Positions 13,162 to 21,261 of a DNA stretch of 64,000 bases are shown here, piece by piece. Where the stretch lies: the NCBI GenBank assembly GCA_947623455.1, contig OX392542.1, positions 10,113,625 through 10,177,624 on the forward strand. Reading direction: 5' to 3'. The notes beneath the pieces were generated by a model that was given only the letters and a program-made list of their open reading frames with translations, was not told where the DNA came from and ran no database searches. Position numbers and translations under genes: made by a program. Each line of letters opens with the position of its first letter. Position 1 is the first letter of the stretch. Origin of the DNA: Mimachlamys varia (taxonomy: Eukaryota; Mollusca; Bivalvia; Pectinida; Pectinidae).

Positions 13162-15791
13162 CAGGTGAGGATGAGAAACGTTGATTTGTATTTTGTGGTA
13201 AATTGTATGCAAACTGTATGCAAGCTGAAACAATGGATGGAGTTGTGTGTTTTTGTTATTGTCTTGTGATGTATTGAGGAAAAATGTGAAAGAAAAATTA
13301 AACAATATGTCTGTTCTTAGCGTAACATTTGAGACTCTGAAACATGAAGTGGGGATAAGCACATTTTCTATGTAAACAGTAAATGAAATATTACCAGGTT
13401 AATATAGTTAAAAAATAACTAGTATAAAAGCAAGACTCGCAATCGCTGAATTAAGCGAAACGTGAAAACGAATTTATTGCGTGCACTTCCGAAGTGTTTC
13501 GTCTTCCTCTAAGAAACATGTGTTTAAGTTTGTGTTCTATTTCACTTTTGTGTTTTGCAAAATTCTTATAATTGTCTGCTCTTCGTAAAGGAATGTGGAC
13601 AAACCTGAAGGACGAAGATGAGGTGAGAGTGATGGACAGGTCACGTAACAGTACCATCGCCGCCGGGGACAGCAAGGGAGGGATCCGTCTGTACAGGTAC
13701 CCGTGTACTGGTATCAAGGTACGTAACACTATAACACTATATACATATCACATCAGCATCAGCTATGAATTTAGGAATGTCAAACTTATGTAGTATTTAT
13801 TGTTATCCGGATATTATCTATTAAGTAACACAATCTGTTTTTGTTTTCATACGAGGCTGAATTTGTCGAGGGGCTTAATAGGACGGGTAACAGAAACCTT
13901 GACAAATCTTTCGATTTCACTTTCAGGTATATCGACGATGTGTTGTCTATAAACAGCAAGAGGTTTGCTGACCTAGTCGATCGTATATACTCTACTGAAC
14001 TTGAGATTAAAGACACAATAGACTCTCCTACATCAGCTTCTTACCTCGATCTTTACTTAAACTATGACCAACACAGGCAACTTACTACTAAGCTGCATGA
14101 TAAACGTGACGATTTCGATTTTCCGATCGTGAACTTTACCTTTCTTGAGAGTAACATCCCTGCTTTTCCATCCTATGGTGTTTACATGTCGCAGTTGATT
14201 CGTTTTTCTAGGGCTTGCTAGGGATTCGAAAAATGAAGGTTGATGAAGAATGTGGGCAAGTTTTCTAGTCGCCATCTTGATATCATCGATAAATATTCTC
14301 TATCTTTGTGTGATATGAAGATGGACGTTTTTGAGTTTGCTTGTTAGTGTATTTACTTGTTGTGATGACAATGATGACTCGGTTTTCATTTTGAGGATTG
14401 ATGCTTACTTGGATGTGACCAAGATTTACATGGCGACTGTCGTCGATGAAGCAGAAGACTCTTACTCTTCCGGAACACCTGGTCCTATTCTCTTGTACTT
14501 TTACAAGAGTCTCCATGTAAATCTTTCCTTTGTTCCTATTTTGCCCCTAGGCTAATCGATTTTGAGTTCGGATTATGATTTTGTTGACGCTTTGGTATTC
14601 TATGATTTTTTTTATCTCCGTGTCGTTCTGTCAGATTCTCTCTGCTGCGTCAAGATCGGAAAATGTCCTGGTGACCTTTGACATTAGCCAATCAAATTAC
14701 TACTTTCTGAATCTTGAAAGTGAAGTTTTGAGGCGACAAAACTTCCATAATTGTATCTGTTCTTTTAGTCATTTCGTCACAAAAAAGTTCATGTGCAATG
14801 TTCTGACAAAATGACAGCATCATTATAAAAGTCTACTATTGTGAAGTAAAGAGGCGACAAAGTTCACAACAACATAGCCTTTTATGGGATGTTTTCAGAT
14901 TCTTATGTAACGGAGTGAGAGTAAAGGTATTTAGTTTAATCAGATTGTAAGTTACAAAAACAGTTATAATGATGGCGTTACACCGTCTATTTTAAAGGAG
15001 AGTCTGTTAAATATGTTTAACAATGATATGTATGATCCAACGCTGAATATACTGTAAACGTAGATGTTTTAGATGTCACCTTTTTTTAGAGAATTTCGGC
15101 AAAACTTTTAGCGAAAATCAAGCCTTATAACTTTTTATATTTATAGATTTAGGTAAGATTAATTGATATCAGCAATATTCAAGATGAATGTTTACACGGT
15201 TACCGGTACAGCAGCAGTTGAAACTCGGTTTTTGTAAACACCCGTCCATTTTGAATTGTCTTCTAACTTCGGCTTGTTGGTTGAAGTGGGCCCCACCTTA
15301 ATTATTTTCAATTCTTTGGATTTTTCTGTCAAGTGTTTCTTGTTAGTTACCGCTCAGGTTTACTTCGTTTTAGACTTATTTTTGCATGGTTATTAACTGG
15401 ATTTGTTTTCAGAATTTTTCAGAATCACGAAAAATTTCCTGAAGTTCTGTTTATTTGGCCTTTTAATACAGTTATGCTCTACAATTTGAGAACGCAAAAA
15501 TAAGTAAATGCACAGGTTAAACTTTAGTTCGTTGTTTGCTGAGGTGTATGCTTGTCAGAAAAAATCATTCAGACAGTTAAATAACTCAAATTTGTCTCCT
15601 AACATGATCATTTGCTTTTATAAATATGTTTTTTTTTACAGCCCGAGTTCAAAATGACCAGGATGTATTCAAATGAAGTGACCGCCCTCAGTTTCCTTGC
15701 AAGGACTGATCGACTGATATCGTGTGGTGGGCAAAAATCTGTCTTAGCGCAGTGGAAAGTAGAGAAATACATCACAGCCAATGAGCATTAA
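2778..15791 (+). CDS. EML: EMAP-like (EML) WD40-repeat protein, C-terminal 11 exons (5' part outside window)
   Basis: EML proteins bind microtubules through a tandem atypical propeller of WD repeats and act in the cytoplasm and on spindle or axonemal microtubules. Coding exons: 2778-2938, 3491-3640, 4797-4913, 5962-6102, 9230-9361, 9842-10004, 10834-10937, 11392-11479, 12336-12428, 13591-13718, 15642-15791. All introns have GT..AG ends and junction phases (0,0,0,0,0,1,0,1,1,0) keep one frame of about 474 residues ending at TAA 15789-15791. Motifs seen in order: LYFWKLFW, VTGDTKGSVIVW, SGGGREIKAW, SASMDRTVKKW, AVGCHDGCVYIY, EYDLFHWDV, ISCGGQKSVLAQW. These match the EML order of WD blades (compare the family's SGGGxDRK and GSHDNxIYIY). 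The first exon begins in codon position 2, so an upstream exon is required; the HELP region and first blades are absent here. Introns are filled with repeats. The EML subfamily cannot be fixed; the sequence is divergent from vertebrate EML1-4. Confidence 0.9.
3491..3640 (+). CDS. EML-like exon b
   Basis: 50 codons, phase 0 to 0, between TTCTAG and GTGAGT. It contains ITSIAFPPNGDVVTGD followed by GSVIVW, a complete WD strand set. The frame continues directly from exon a. Confidence 0.88.
3690..3845 (+). mobile_element. Retrozyme-like repeat copy in EML intron
   Basis: It shares 'TTGGATTGCCACCTTTTGGCCCC', the ribozyme segment and the tail 'TAAAAGGTGTAGCATATGTG' ... 'TTACGTCATC' with the other copies. 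The hammerhead at 3720-3763 keeps CTGAAGA (3726-3732), GAAA (3746-3749), a TA at the cleavage position and a 4-bp stem I, but stem II has mismatches at both ends and stem III is no longer palindromic. Sense orientation relative to the host gene. Confidence 0.65.
4455..4745. mobile_element. Degenerate copy of the GGGGTTACG inverted-repeat element
   Basis: Left end CTCGATATATCTAGGTGTTA, shared core ('AATCGCTAGGCTGATATATG', 'TTTGATATACATCAAAG'). The right end is mostly eroded. It ends ~50 bp before an EML exon. Confidence 0.55.
4797..4913 (+). CDS. EML-like exon c
   Basis: 39 codons, phase 0 to 0, between TTCCAG and GTAAGT. It encodes LCMLPDATLISGGGREIKAW, the hallmark EML blade (family form LCMLxDGTLxSGGG). 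Just upstream lies a degenerate inverted-repeat element (about 4455-4745). Confidence 0.9.
5962..6102 (+). CDS. EML-like exon d
   Basis: 47 codons, phase 0 to 0, between TTACAG and GTGGGT. It encodes a blade ending FYIGTTNSCILEGSF, which matches the EML 'xIGTTxNxxLxGxF' strand at the junction of the two propellers. Confidence 0.88.
6155..8882 (+). mobile_element. Large 'ATGGCCGCC' tandem-unit repeat element
   Basis: A 2.7 kb noncoding element in an EML intron. It begins AGGTCATCTGACCCAAAGGG and ends AGTCAGATGACCGTTAAGG plus GGGCCTCTTG, so the ends share an inverted GGTCATCTGAC. The body is many copies of a ~120 bp unit ('CTGAAACTTGGCTGAAATGA', 'CCAAGATGGCCGCC', 'CATCTTGAAAAACACAT'), preceded by a CGTCCGCCGTC-rich tract. 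TTGTGTTTC occurs just before (6131) and after (8880) and may be a target duplication. Several 60-120 codon open frames here are by-products of the repeat. The 3' end (8700-8820) has a relative at 49290-49430. Confidence 0.7.
6421..7952 (+). repeat. 766-bp higher-order duplication inside the element
   Basis: The segment starting 'ATTAAACTTCTTCTACAGTT' at 6421 recurs at 7187 with near identity for ~760 bp, including a rare variant unit with 'GGGATGTTCAGGAAGGGCAG'. The variant unit marks the period. Confidence 0.75.
9042..9192 (+). mobile_element. Retrozyme-like repeat copy in EML intron
   Basis: The hammerhead at 9068-9112 keeps stem II (with a T·G change), GAAA, CAGTTG-TA and most of stem I. 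The core reads TTGAAGA, so essential C3 is a T. The tail 'AAATTTAAAAGGTGCAGCACAT' to 'TTACGTCATC' ends about 40 bp before an EML exon. Sense orientation. Confidence 0.65.
9230..9361 (+). CDS. EML-like exon e
   Basis: 44 codons, phase 0 to 0, between CCACAG and GTAGGG. It encodes GHFDTVSSVVSHP then SASMDRTVKKW, the first blade of the second propeller (family GHTDELWGLAxHP ... DKxxxLW). The reading frame stays open past the donor only by chance. A degenerate hammerhead-bearing repeat ends about 40 bp upstream. Confidence 0.88.
9842..10004 (+). CDS. EML-like exon f
   Basis: 54 codons plus one base, phase 0 to 1, between TTCAG and GTAATT. It encodes CIDIDKKGRYLTIGTADGF followed by a strand ending ECVKISPG, a standard EML blade pair. 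Confidence 0.88.
10496..10765 (+). repeat. 'CGTCCGTCTGTC' noncoding repeat fragment
   Basis: It runs from GACCCCGCACCAAATTGCGG to CTACAGCGGGGCCCTTGCAG with a CCGTCCGTC stretch. Same broad group as the element at 20.94 kb. Type unknown. Confidence 0.5.
10834..10937 (+). CDS. EML-like exon g
   Basis: 104 bp, phase 1 to 0, between TTCCAG and GTAATG. It encodes LAVGCHDGCVYIYNDV, equivalent to the highly conserved EML LAxGSHDNxIYIY strand. Confidence 0.9.
11219..11306. repeat. 23-bp tandem repeat, 4 copies
   Basis: Unit TAAAATATCTGTATGTGTTT plus ATA, in an EML intron. Confidence 0.9.
11392..11479 (+). CDS. EML-like exon h
   Basis: 88 bp, phase 0 to 1, between CTCCAG and GTACGT. It encodes VINVDWTTNSHYVQTMSSEY then DLFH; the tryptophan of the blade is completed across the next junction. 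The family counterpart is ITHLDWSxxSxxLxSNSGDYEILYW. Confidence 0.88.
12086..12267 (-). mobile_element. SINE with tRNA-like head and Meta-type central domain
   Basis: Minus strand: tRNA-like head GATGGTGCAGTGGATAGCGC (A box) and GGGTTTCGTTTCCCC (B-box region), then 'CACGTGGGTTTTCTACGTGT', 'CAGTTTCCCCCACAATAAGA' and 'CGCGCGCTAACATCCGTGCC', the conserved core found in molluscan SINEs. In an EML intron. Confidence 0.75.
12336..12428 (+). CDS. EML-like exon i
   Basis: 93 bp, phase 1 to 1, between CCCCAG and GTAAGC. With the base carried over it reads WDVTDMVASKAVTFRDAEWQ and then GYPVYG. The family counterpart is the segment after 'ILYW' leading to 'GVWPEGSD'. Confidence 0.85.
12545..12845 (+). 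mobile_element. Retrozyme-like repeat copy, long form, in EML intron
   Basis: A long copy beginning CTGGAGCCTCCATAGTCACA, shared with the copy at 61.86 kb. The hammerhead at 12723-12765 has perfect stem II and the palindromic CAGCTG stem III with TA, but the core reads TTGACGA (C3 changed to T) and one A of GAAA is lost. Another tail fragment of the family lies just upstream at about 12472-12512. Confidence 0.65.
13127..13161. repeat. (GAT)n microsatellite
   Basis: About 11 perfect GAT triplets in an EML intron. A minus-strand histidine run in an open frame here is a by-product. Confidence 0.97.
13591..13718 (+). CDS. EML-like exon j
   Basis: 128 bp, phase 1 to 0; acceptor CGTAAAG is weak, donor GTACGT is strong. 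It encodes GMWTNLKDEDEVRVMDRSRN and a blade ending AAGDSKGGIRLYRYPC, matching the EML DxGKVxLFxYPC strand. Confidence 0.88.
13830..14622 (+). mobile_element. Penelope-like 3' fragment in EML intron
   Basis: It starts inside the RT at 'TTTGTTTTCATACGAGGCTG', keeps an open 126-codon piece (13841-14221) with FRYIDDVLS and YLDLYLNYD, then is broken near 14220 and continues with the 3' region to 'GTTTTGTTGACGCTTTGGTA'. 5' truncation is typical of target-primed insertion. Confidence 0.7.
15642..15791 (+). CDS. EML-like terminal coding exon
   Basis: 50 codons including the TAA stop at 15789. The acceptor follows a T-tract. It encodes SNEVTALSFLARTDRLISCG then SVLAQWKVE, the last WD blade (family HVTNVxF...LISxGGxDxxxxQWxV). 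The protein stops 11 residues after the blade tryptophan, as usual for EML proteins. Confidence 0.9.
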   Translation, partial: PEFKMTRMYSNEVTALSFLARTDRLISCGGQKSVLAQWKVEKYITANEH

Positions 15792-17082
15792 GCTTACAAG
15801 CATCGCGTCCAATAGGCTTCAAGTTTACAAACACCAGTTTACAGTGGTGACCAAGGCGATTCGGCATACAGTACGCTATGGCGACCAATGAGCATTTGGC
15901 ATTAGGATTGTCATCCATCAAGACAAATAGTATCTTGCCTTCACAAGTTTTTGATTTGACCAGAAATAATTATTTCGCATAAAAAGTGAACATCGAGAAG
16001 ACGAATGACCACTCGGCAAAGAAAATGTCAGCTTTGACGACAGGAAAAGTGTGTAAATTGAAATGGAGGAAGGTGTTGTCCTGAGCCCATTGCTGAACTG
16101 ATTTAATTGAAAAACAATTATAACAATGACAGAAAAACTCGAAAGGATGGGGGCACAATTAAGGCTTATCAATTTTTGTGAAACTGGTTGAATGAAAAGA
16201 CACGACTTTCTGTAAATTGTATATTTATGATATTAATGTTTTTGTATATTTTGCACATTTTAGAAATTTGCTCATAATAAGGGTATATTATTTTATCAAT
16301 GTTAAATATAGTTATAGCTTTATTGTTGAACACCCTTGACTGTGATAATTCAATACATCTTATTAATCATTATTATCTTCCGTCCATTGTATGCGTTTTG
16401 TTGATAATTATGTATGTTTTTAACTGTCATTATCAAAATGTATTTTATATCGTGTTGTGAATGTCCTAAAGTGCATGTTAACTAAAAGGGGTTTATTTCA
16501 TTGAGTCAGGAAACGCACCTGTACCTTGTTAATTGGGGAACTTGAAAGGAAAGTTTCTCTTTCTAATTTACTATTCAGTTATAAGTTACTACATATGCTG
16601 TTCCCAGAGTCAGTAAGTTAGCTTCACCATGTCACTACACGCAAAAGTTTTATTGTTATTACTTCAGATCAAAACATTTTAAGTATTTCGTAACAAAGAA
16701 TTAATACTCATACATTTGAGTAGAAAATACTTAATAAATCTATGTTTTCCAATTTGAATACAATATCAAATTATTTCACTGATCTTATTTCTATAATAAG
16801 TATTATCAATGCAGATTTTACTTAAACACTGAGCTGGGCTTTCAGAAGGAGAATCCTCAATCTGTATTGTCATATCATACGGTCCTCATTACCTGATTTC
16901 CAACAAAGATTGAAGAGTATACCCTGATCAAAGTTGGCATTTCGTTAATGAAGTACCTGCTTTCGTTGATTTGACGGCAGATCGTTTGGCGGTGCCACAT
17001 GCGGTGCCGGATACTCTTCCCTTTCTGAGGAACTGATTAGTCGCACGTTTTACAGAAAATTGGAATAGCGTCACAAGATCTG
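15792..17082 (+). other. Probable EML-like 3' UTR and flank
   Basis: AT-rich sequence after the stop with no open frame of interest. A candidate polyadenylation signal AATAAA lies at 16733-16738. Transcript end is inferred only. Confidence 0.35.
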
Positions 17083-18578
17083 TGTTCGTCCTGATGTATA
17101 CTCTGTTCGTCCTGATGTATACTTGTTCGTCCTGATGTATACTTTGTTCGTCCTGATGTATACTTTGTTCGTCCTGATGTATACTTTGTTCGTCCTGATG
17201 TATACTTTGTTCGTCCTGATGTATACTGTGTTCGTCCTGGTGTATACTTTGTCCGTCCTGATGTATACTTTGTTCGTCCTGATGTATACTTGTTCGTCCT
17301 GATGTATACTTTGTTCGTCCTGATGTATACTTGTTCGTCCTGATGTATACTTGTCCGTCCTGATGTATACTTTGTTCGTCCTGATGTATACTTTGTTCGT
17401 CCTGATGTATATTTGTTCGTCCTGATGTATACTTTGTTCGTCCTGATGTATTCTTGTTCGTCCTGATGTATACTTGTCCGTCCTGATGTATACTTTGTTC
17501 GTCCTGATGTATACTTGTTCGTCCTGATGTATACTTGTCCGTCCTGATGTATACTTTGTTCGTCCTGATGTATACTTGTTCGTCCTGATGTATACTTTGT
17601 TCGTCCTGATGTATACTTTGTTCGTCCTGATGTATACTTTGTTCGTCCTGATGTATACTTGTCCGTCCTGATGTATACTTTGTTCGTCCTGATGTATACT
17701 TGTTCGTCCTGATGTATACTTGTTCGTCCTGATGTATACTTTGTTCGTCCTGATGTATACTTTGTTCGTCCTGATGTATACTTTGTTCGTCCTGATGTAT
17801 ACTTTGTTCGTCCTGATGTATACTTTGTTCGTCCTGATGTATACTTGTTCGTCCTGAAGTATACTTGTCCGTCCTGATGTATACTTTGTTCGTCCTGATG
17901 TATACTTTGTTCGTCCTGATGTATACTTGTTCGTCCTGATGTATACTTTGTTCGTCCTGATGTATACTTGTTCGTCCTGATGTATACTTTGTTCGTCCTG
18001 ATGTATACTTTGTTCGTCCTGATGTATACTTGTTCGTCCTGATGTATACTTGTCCGTCCTGATGTATACTTTGTTCGTCCTGATGTATACTTGTTCGTCC
18101 TGATGTATACTTTGTTCGTCCTGATGTATACTTTGTTCGTCCTGATGTATACTTTGTTCGTCCTGATGTATACTCGTCCGTCCTGATGTATACTTTGTTC
18201 GTCCTGATGTATACTTGTTCGTCCTGATGTATACTTGTTCGTCTTGATGTATACTTTGTTCGTCCTGATGTATACTTTGTTCGTCCTGATGTATACTTTG
18301 TTCGTCCTGATGTATACTTTGTTCGTCCTGATGTATACTTTGTTCGTCCTGATGTATACTTTGTTCGTCCTAATGTATACTCTGTTCGTCCTGATGTATA
18401 CTTGTTCGTCCTGATGTATACTTTGTTCGTCCTGATGTATACTTTGTTCGTCCTGATGTATACTTTGTTCGTCCTGATGTATACTTGTTCGTCCTGATGT
18501 ATACTTTGTTCGTCCTGATGTATACTTTGTTCGTCCTGATGTATACTTTGTTCGTCCTGATGTATACTTTGTTCCTGT
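17083..18578. repeat. 20/21-bp minisatellite, about 73 units
   Basis: Unit TTCGTCCTGATGTATACTT followed by G or TG, giving 20- and 21-bp versions mixed through 1.5 kb with little divergence. Variants: C for T in GTCCGTCC, ACTCTG, and a few point changes. On the minus strand all three frames lack stops, so two overlapping frames of >530 codons result; each 20-bp unit shifts frame between YTSGRTK, VYIRTNK and SIHQDEQ. No domain or start context supports a gene. Confidence 0.95.
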
Positions 18579-18965
18579 CCTGTGAACAAATCCTACGTGT
18601 ATGTGCAAGTCTTTGTCCTGTTGACGCTTTGACATGTATATTATAATATTATTTTACAATAATATATTATACAATATTTTGCCAGGTTACTGCACGTGTA
18701 TATTTTTGTCAGTAACTTACTTATCTTGCCACTGGGACATACTTCATATCGTATCATTGACTTTGTTATAGTATTTGTACATCTCTTTTTGTTCATTTAG
18801 TATTTTATATGTTTGCTAGATGTTCAGATAATTTCAAGTATGCCATATTTTTGCTTTATATTATCATGAAAATAATAACATGCAATGTTTTTTCTAATAT
18901 GCAAGATTTGACAGAAATCAAATTTTACACGTCTGTTGCCCTGTTTGTTGATGATGCGTATATTT

Positions 18966-18998
18966 CAACCCCCCACCCCCCGTCCCTTTTCCCTTCTC
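18966..18998 (-). other. Potential G-quadruplex (minus strand)
   Basis: C-tracts CCCCCC-A-CCCCCC-GT-CCC-TTTT-CCC give four G-runs with loops of 1, 2 and 4 on the minus strand. Confidence 0.5.
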
Positions 18999-19187
18999 GA
19001 TAGAGAAACTAACTTTGTAATTTTTTCATCAAGAAATACGCTTTTGGTGGAATTCTATGGGCATGGTCGATTTTATTTAATTGGTAGCTTTATACTTATT
19101 TGGCGTTGAATACTTTATTTATTTTTACAACATTTGTGAAAAACTTGTATTAACTTAAATCACCCTTAGTTAGCCATTGTAGTCATA

Positions 19188-19349
19188 CGGTAGCGTGCGG
19201 GGGTTATAAATATCGACGTGGAGTACATAGAGAGAAAAAACACGTGGTCAGGCAACCGACCCTCAACCTTTCATCGCGCGATTACAGAGTCGCACCCCGG
19301 CAGCTTAAGTGAATGGCAATGACATTGACAACTGCGTCCCGACCAAGTC
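19188..19349 (-). mobile_element. Decayed SINE of the same type
   Basis: Minus strand: head with CTTGGTCGGGACGCAGTTG and GGGGTGCGACTCTG, then 'CCACGTGTTTTTTCTCTCTA' and 'CCCCCGCACGCTACC'. Same plan as the 12.1 kb SINE, strongly diverged. Confidence 0.55.
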
Positions 19350-20014
19350 GATTTATTTAGATTAATAGAATATGTCCCTTGTCGTAAACTAGCTTGAAAA
19401 GAAATGTTTGACTAAAATTGCGCGTTTCGTGCCGTTTATGGATATTTTCGATATTTTTAAGCACAAATTTAATGCCTATCATATTTTGACACATTCCCTT
19501 GTAACCCTCTATCGGAAACATTTTGTGCCCATCGTTAATTATGTAATGGGAATTGATTAGGTTAATTTGTTAGCAAAATGTTTGTTTGATTATTGTTATA
19601 ATCTAGATTTTTTGTAGATTCGTCTTTTTTTCATTTTATTGAAAAGTTATCGTGTTAAATATTCAGATCAACATGTGAATTTGGATTTACATTTTCTGAA
19701 ATATGTTTTTATCTCTCGTCGCAAAGATAGTGCATGCGTGACTTTTCAGGATAAACATGCAAGTTATTTAATTGATAAAAGATGTACTATTTTTATATGT
19801 AAAATCTGGAGAGAACAATTGATTTGTTTGATAGTCAGACTGTGATATCATGTAACATTATCTTCTCTATGTCTATAGAATATAACTTATTCATGGCGAT
19901 TTGTTGTTTGTTTGTTATTATTATAAGTCATAAAATATAATATATACTTACCATCTGTACACATTAGAGATACAAAGTACAGCATGGCGACTTACGGTTG
20001 AATTCAAGGAATAT

Positions 20015-20310
20015 ATTGTGATGCATTCATCAATTGAATGGTACCAATCAGCTGAATGGGGTTCATGAGTTGAATGGTATTCTTCAGTTGATTGATATTC
20101 ATGAATTGAATATGACGTAACACACTCATGCTGCACATTTTAAATTTAGTAACAGATACAGTATGCAGAAAAAAATTATTAAACTGCATCATACAGCTGT
20201 TTCGTCCTTCATTAATAATATTCACCAGATGGATATATTCTTCAATTGAATGGACTTTAACAGATTCATCAATTGAATGAAATTTATCAGTTGAATGGTA
20301 ATTACCAGAA
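20015..20310. repeat. Degenerate ~22-bp array, interrupted
   Basis: Units like TCATCAATTGAATGG / TTCAGTTGATTGATATTC at 20020-20112 and 20222-20305, split by the retrozyme-like fragment. Similar units reappear at 23455-23560, so the retroelement block seems to have landed in one array. Confidence 0.75.
20109..20212 (-). mobile_element. 5'-truncated retrozyme-like repeat
   Basis: Minus-strand fragment with GGAC-GAAA-CAGCTG-TA-TGATGCAG (3' half of the ribozyme, perfect against the consensus), the linker and the tail. It breaks inside stem II. It interrupts the 22-bp 'CAATTGAATGG' array. Confidence 0.65.
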
Positions 20311-20317
20311 AAATGGT

Positions 20318-20941
20318 GAGAAAGACGCTGACCTACATTGTACCTCGTCTATATATATATATATATGTTGGATACCTACACTGCACAAGGATCCTTATAA
20401 CAACGTTTTATCGCTGGCTGTTCTCATTGCTCAACAAATCTATCATCAAAACTTCTAAATACAATTCTTAGTACCGTTAAATCGGAGTTTTAGTCTCATT
20501 GTGACACTGTATATTCCAGGAGTGGTTTTAACGGAATGTGGATTATGAAAACTCGAAAAATCTTTTGATCAGTCTTGAGCACCCCTTCTCAAAACTGTTT
20601 CGTCTATCATTTTTTTTCCAACCCTGTACACTAAAACACCACATACAAAACTGAAAGAACGTCTTCGTTCTCTCATTGTGAGAACTTTCTTTCACAAGAA
20701 AGTTAACGGCGATACAAACACACGTATTGGAAAACAAAATCTGAGATGACATATACAGGTACTGAGGAAGATATAGGACGAATGATTGAATATCTTTCTT
20801 GAGTTTGAAGGAAATGTTTTCCAGCAAACTGTTGGCATTGAAAACAAACTGTGCCCTACTCTTAACTTATTTGTTTGTGTTTACATACGAGGCTGAATTG
20901 TCGAGGAGCTAATCAGGACAGGTAAAAACCTTGCCAAATTT
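20318..20941 (+). mobile_element. Decayed Penelope-like RT fragment
   Basis: About 620 bp parallel to 22180-22800 of the better copy (for example 'CACAAGGATCCTTATAA', 'GTTTTCCAGCAAACTGTTGGCAT', 'CATACGAGGCTGAATT'). It has many stops and indels, and an (AT)n run at its start. It stops at the insertion of the GGCCCGG repeat and is head to tail with the better copy. Confidence 0.65.
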
Positions 20942-21261
20942 TAGCTCACCTAGATAAAAGGCCCGGTAAGCTTATGACATGGCACGGCGTCCGTCAGTCC
21001 GTCGTCCGTCAACATTTGCTTTAAATTACTACTAGTCATAAAATACTAAATGGATTTTTACCAGAAAAACATATCATAAAGAGATTGTTACAAACATGAT
21101 TTAAGATTCGATCCCAGGGTATGCCACCCCCTTACAGACCTACCTCCTGAGTCATAACTTTTAAACGGTTGCGATCCCTATATACAATTGATTGGTATAA
21201 AGATACAATCACAATCATGCTATTATGATTGGTCTCGGGGTACGCCACGCCCTTGCAGACT
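20942..21261 (+). mobile_element. Noncoding 'GTCCGTCGTCCGTC' bivalve-type repeat
   Basis: It begins TTAGCTCACCTAGATAAAAG and GCCCGGTAAGCTTATGACAT, has a CGTCCGTC stretch, and ends around CGCCCTTGCAGAC. Related pieces are at 10.5 kb. It separates two Penelope-like copies. Classification unknown. Confidence 0.5.

Noticed and set aside
13105..13362. Minus-strand frame with a histidine run
   Set aside because: The histidines come from the (GAT)n microsatellite in an intron.
16928..18635. Two overlapping minus-strand open frames of 553 and 532 codons
   Set aside because: They are translations of the 20/21-bp minisatellite; the product is a frame-cycling heptad repeat with no domain, and all frames are open because the unit lacks stops.
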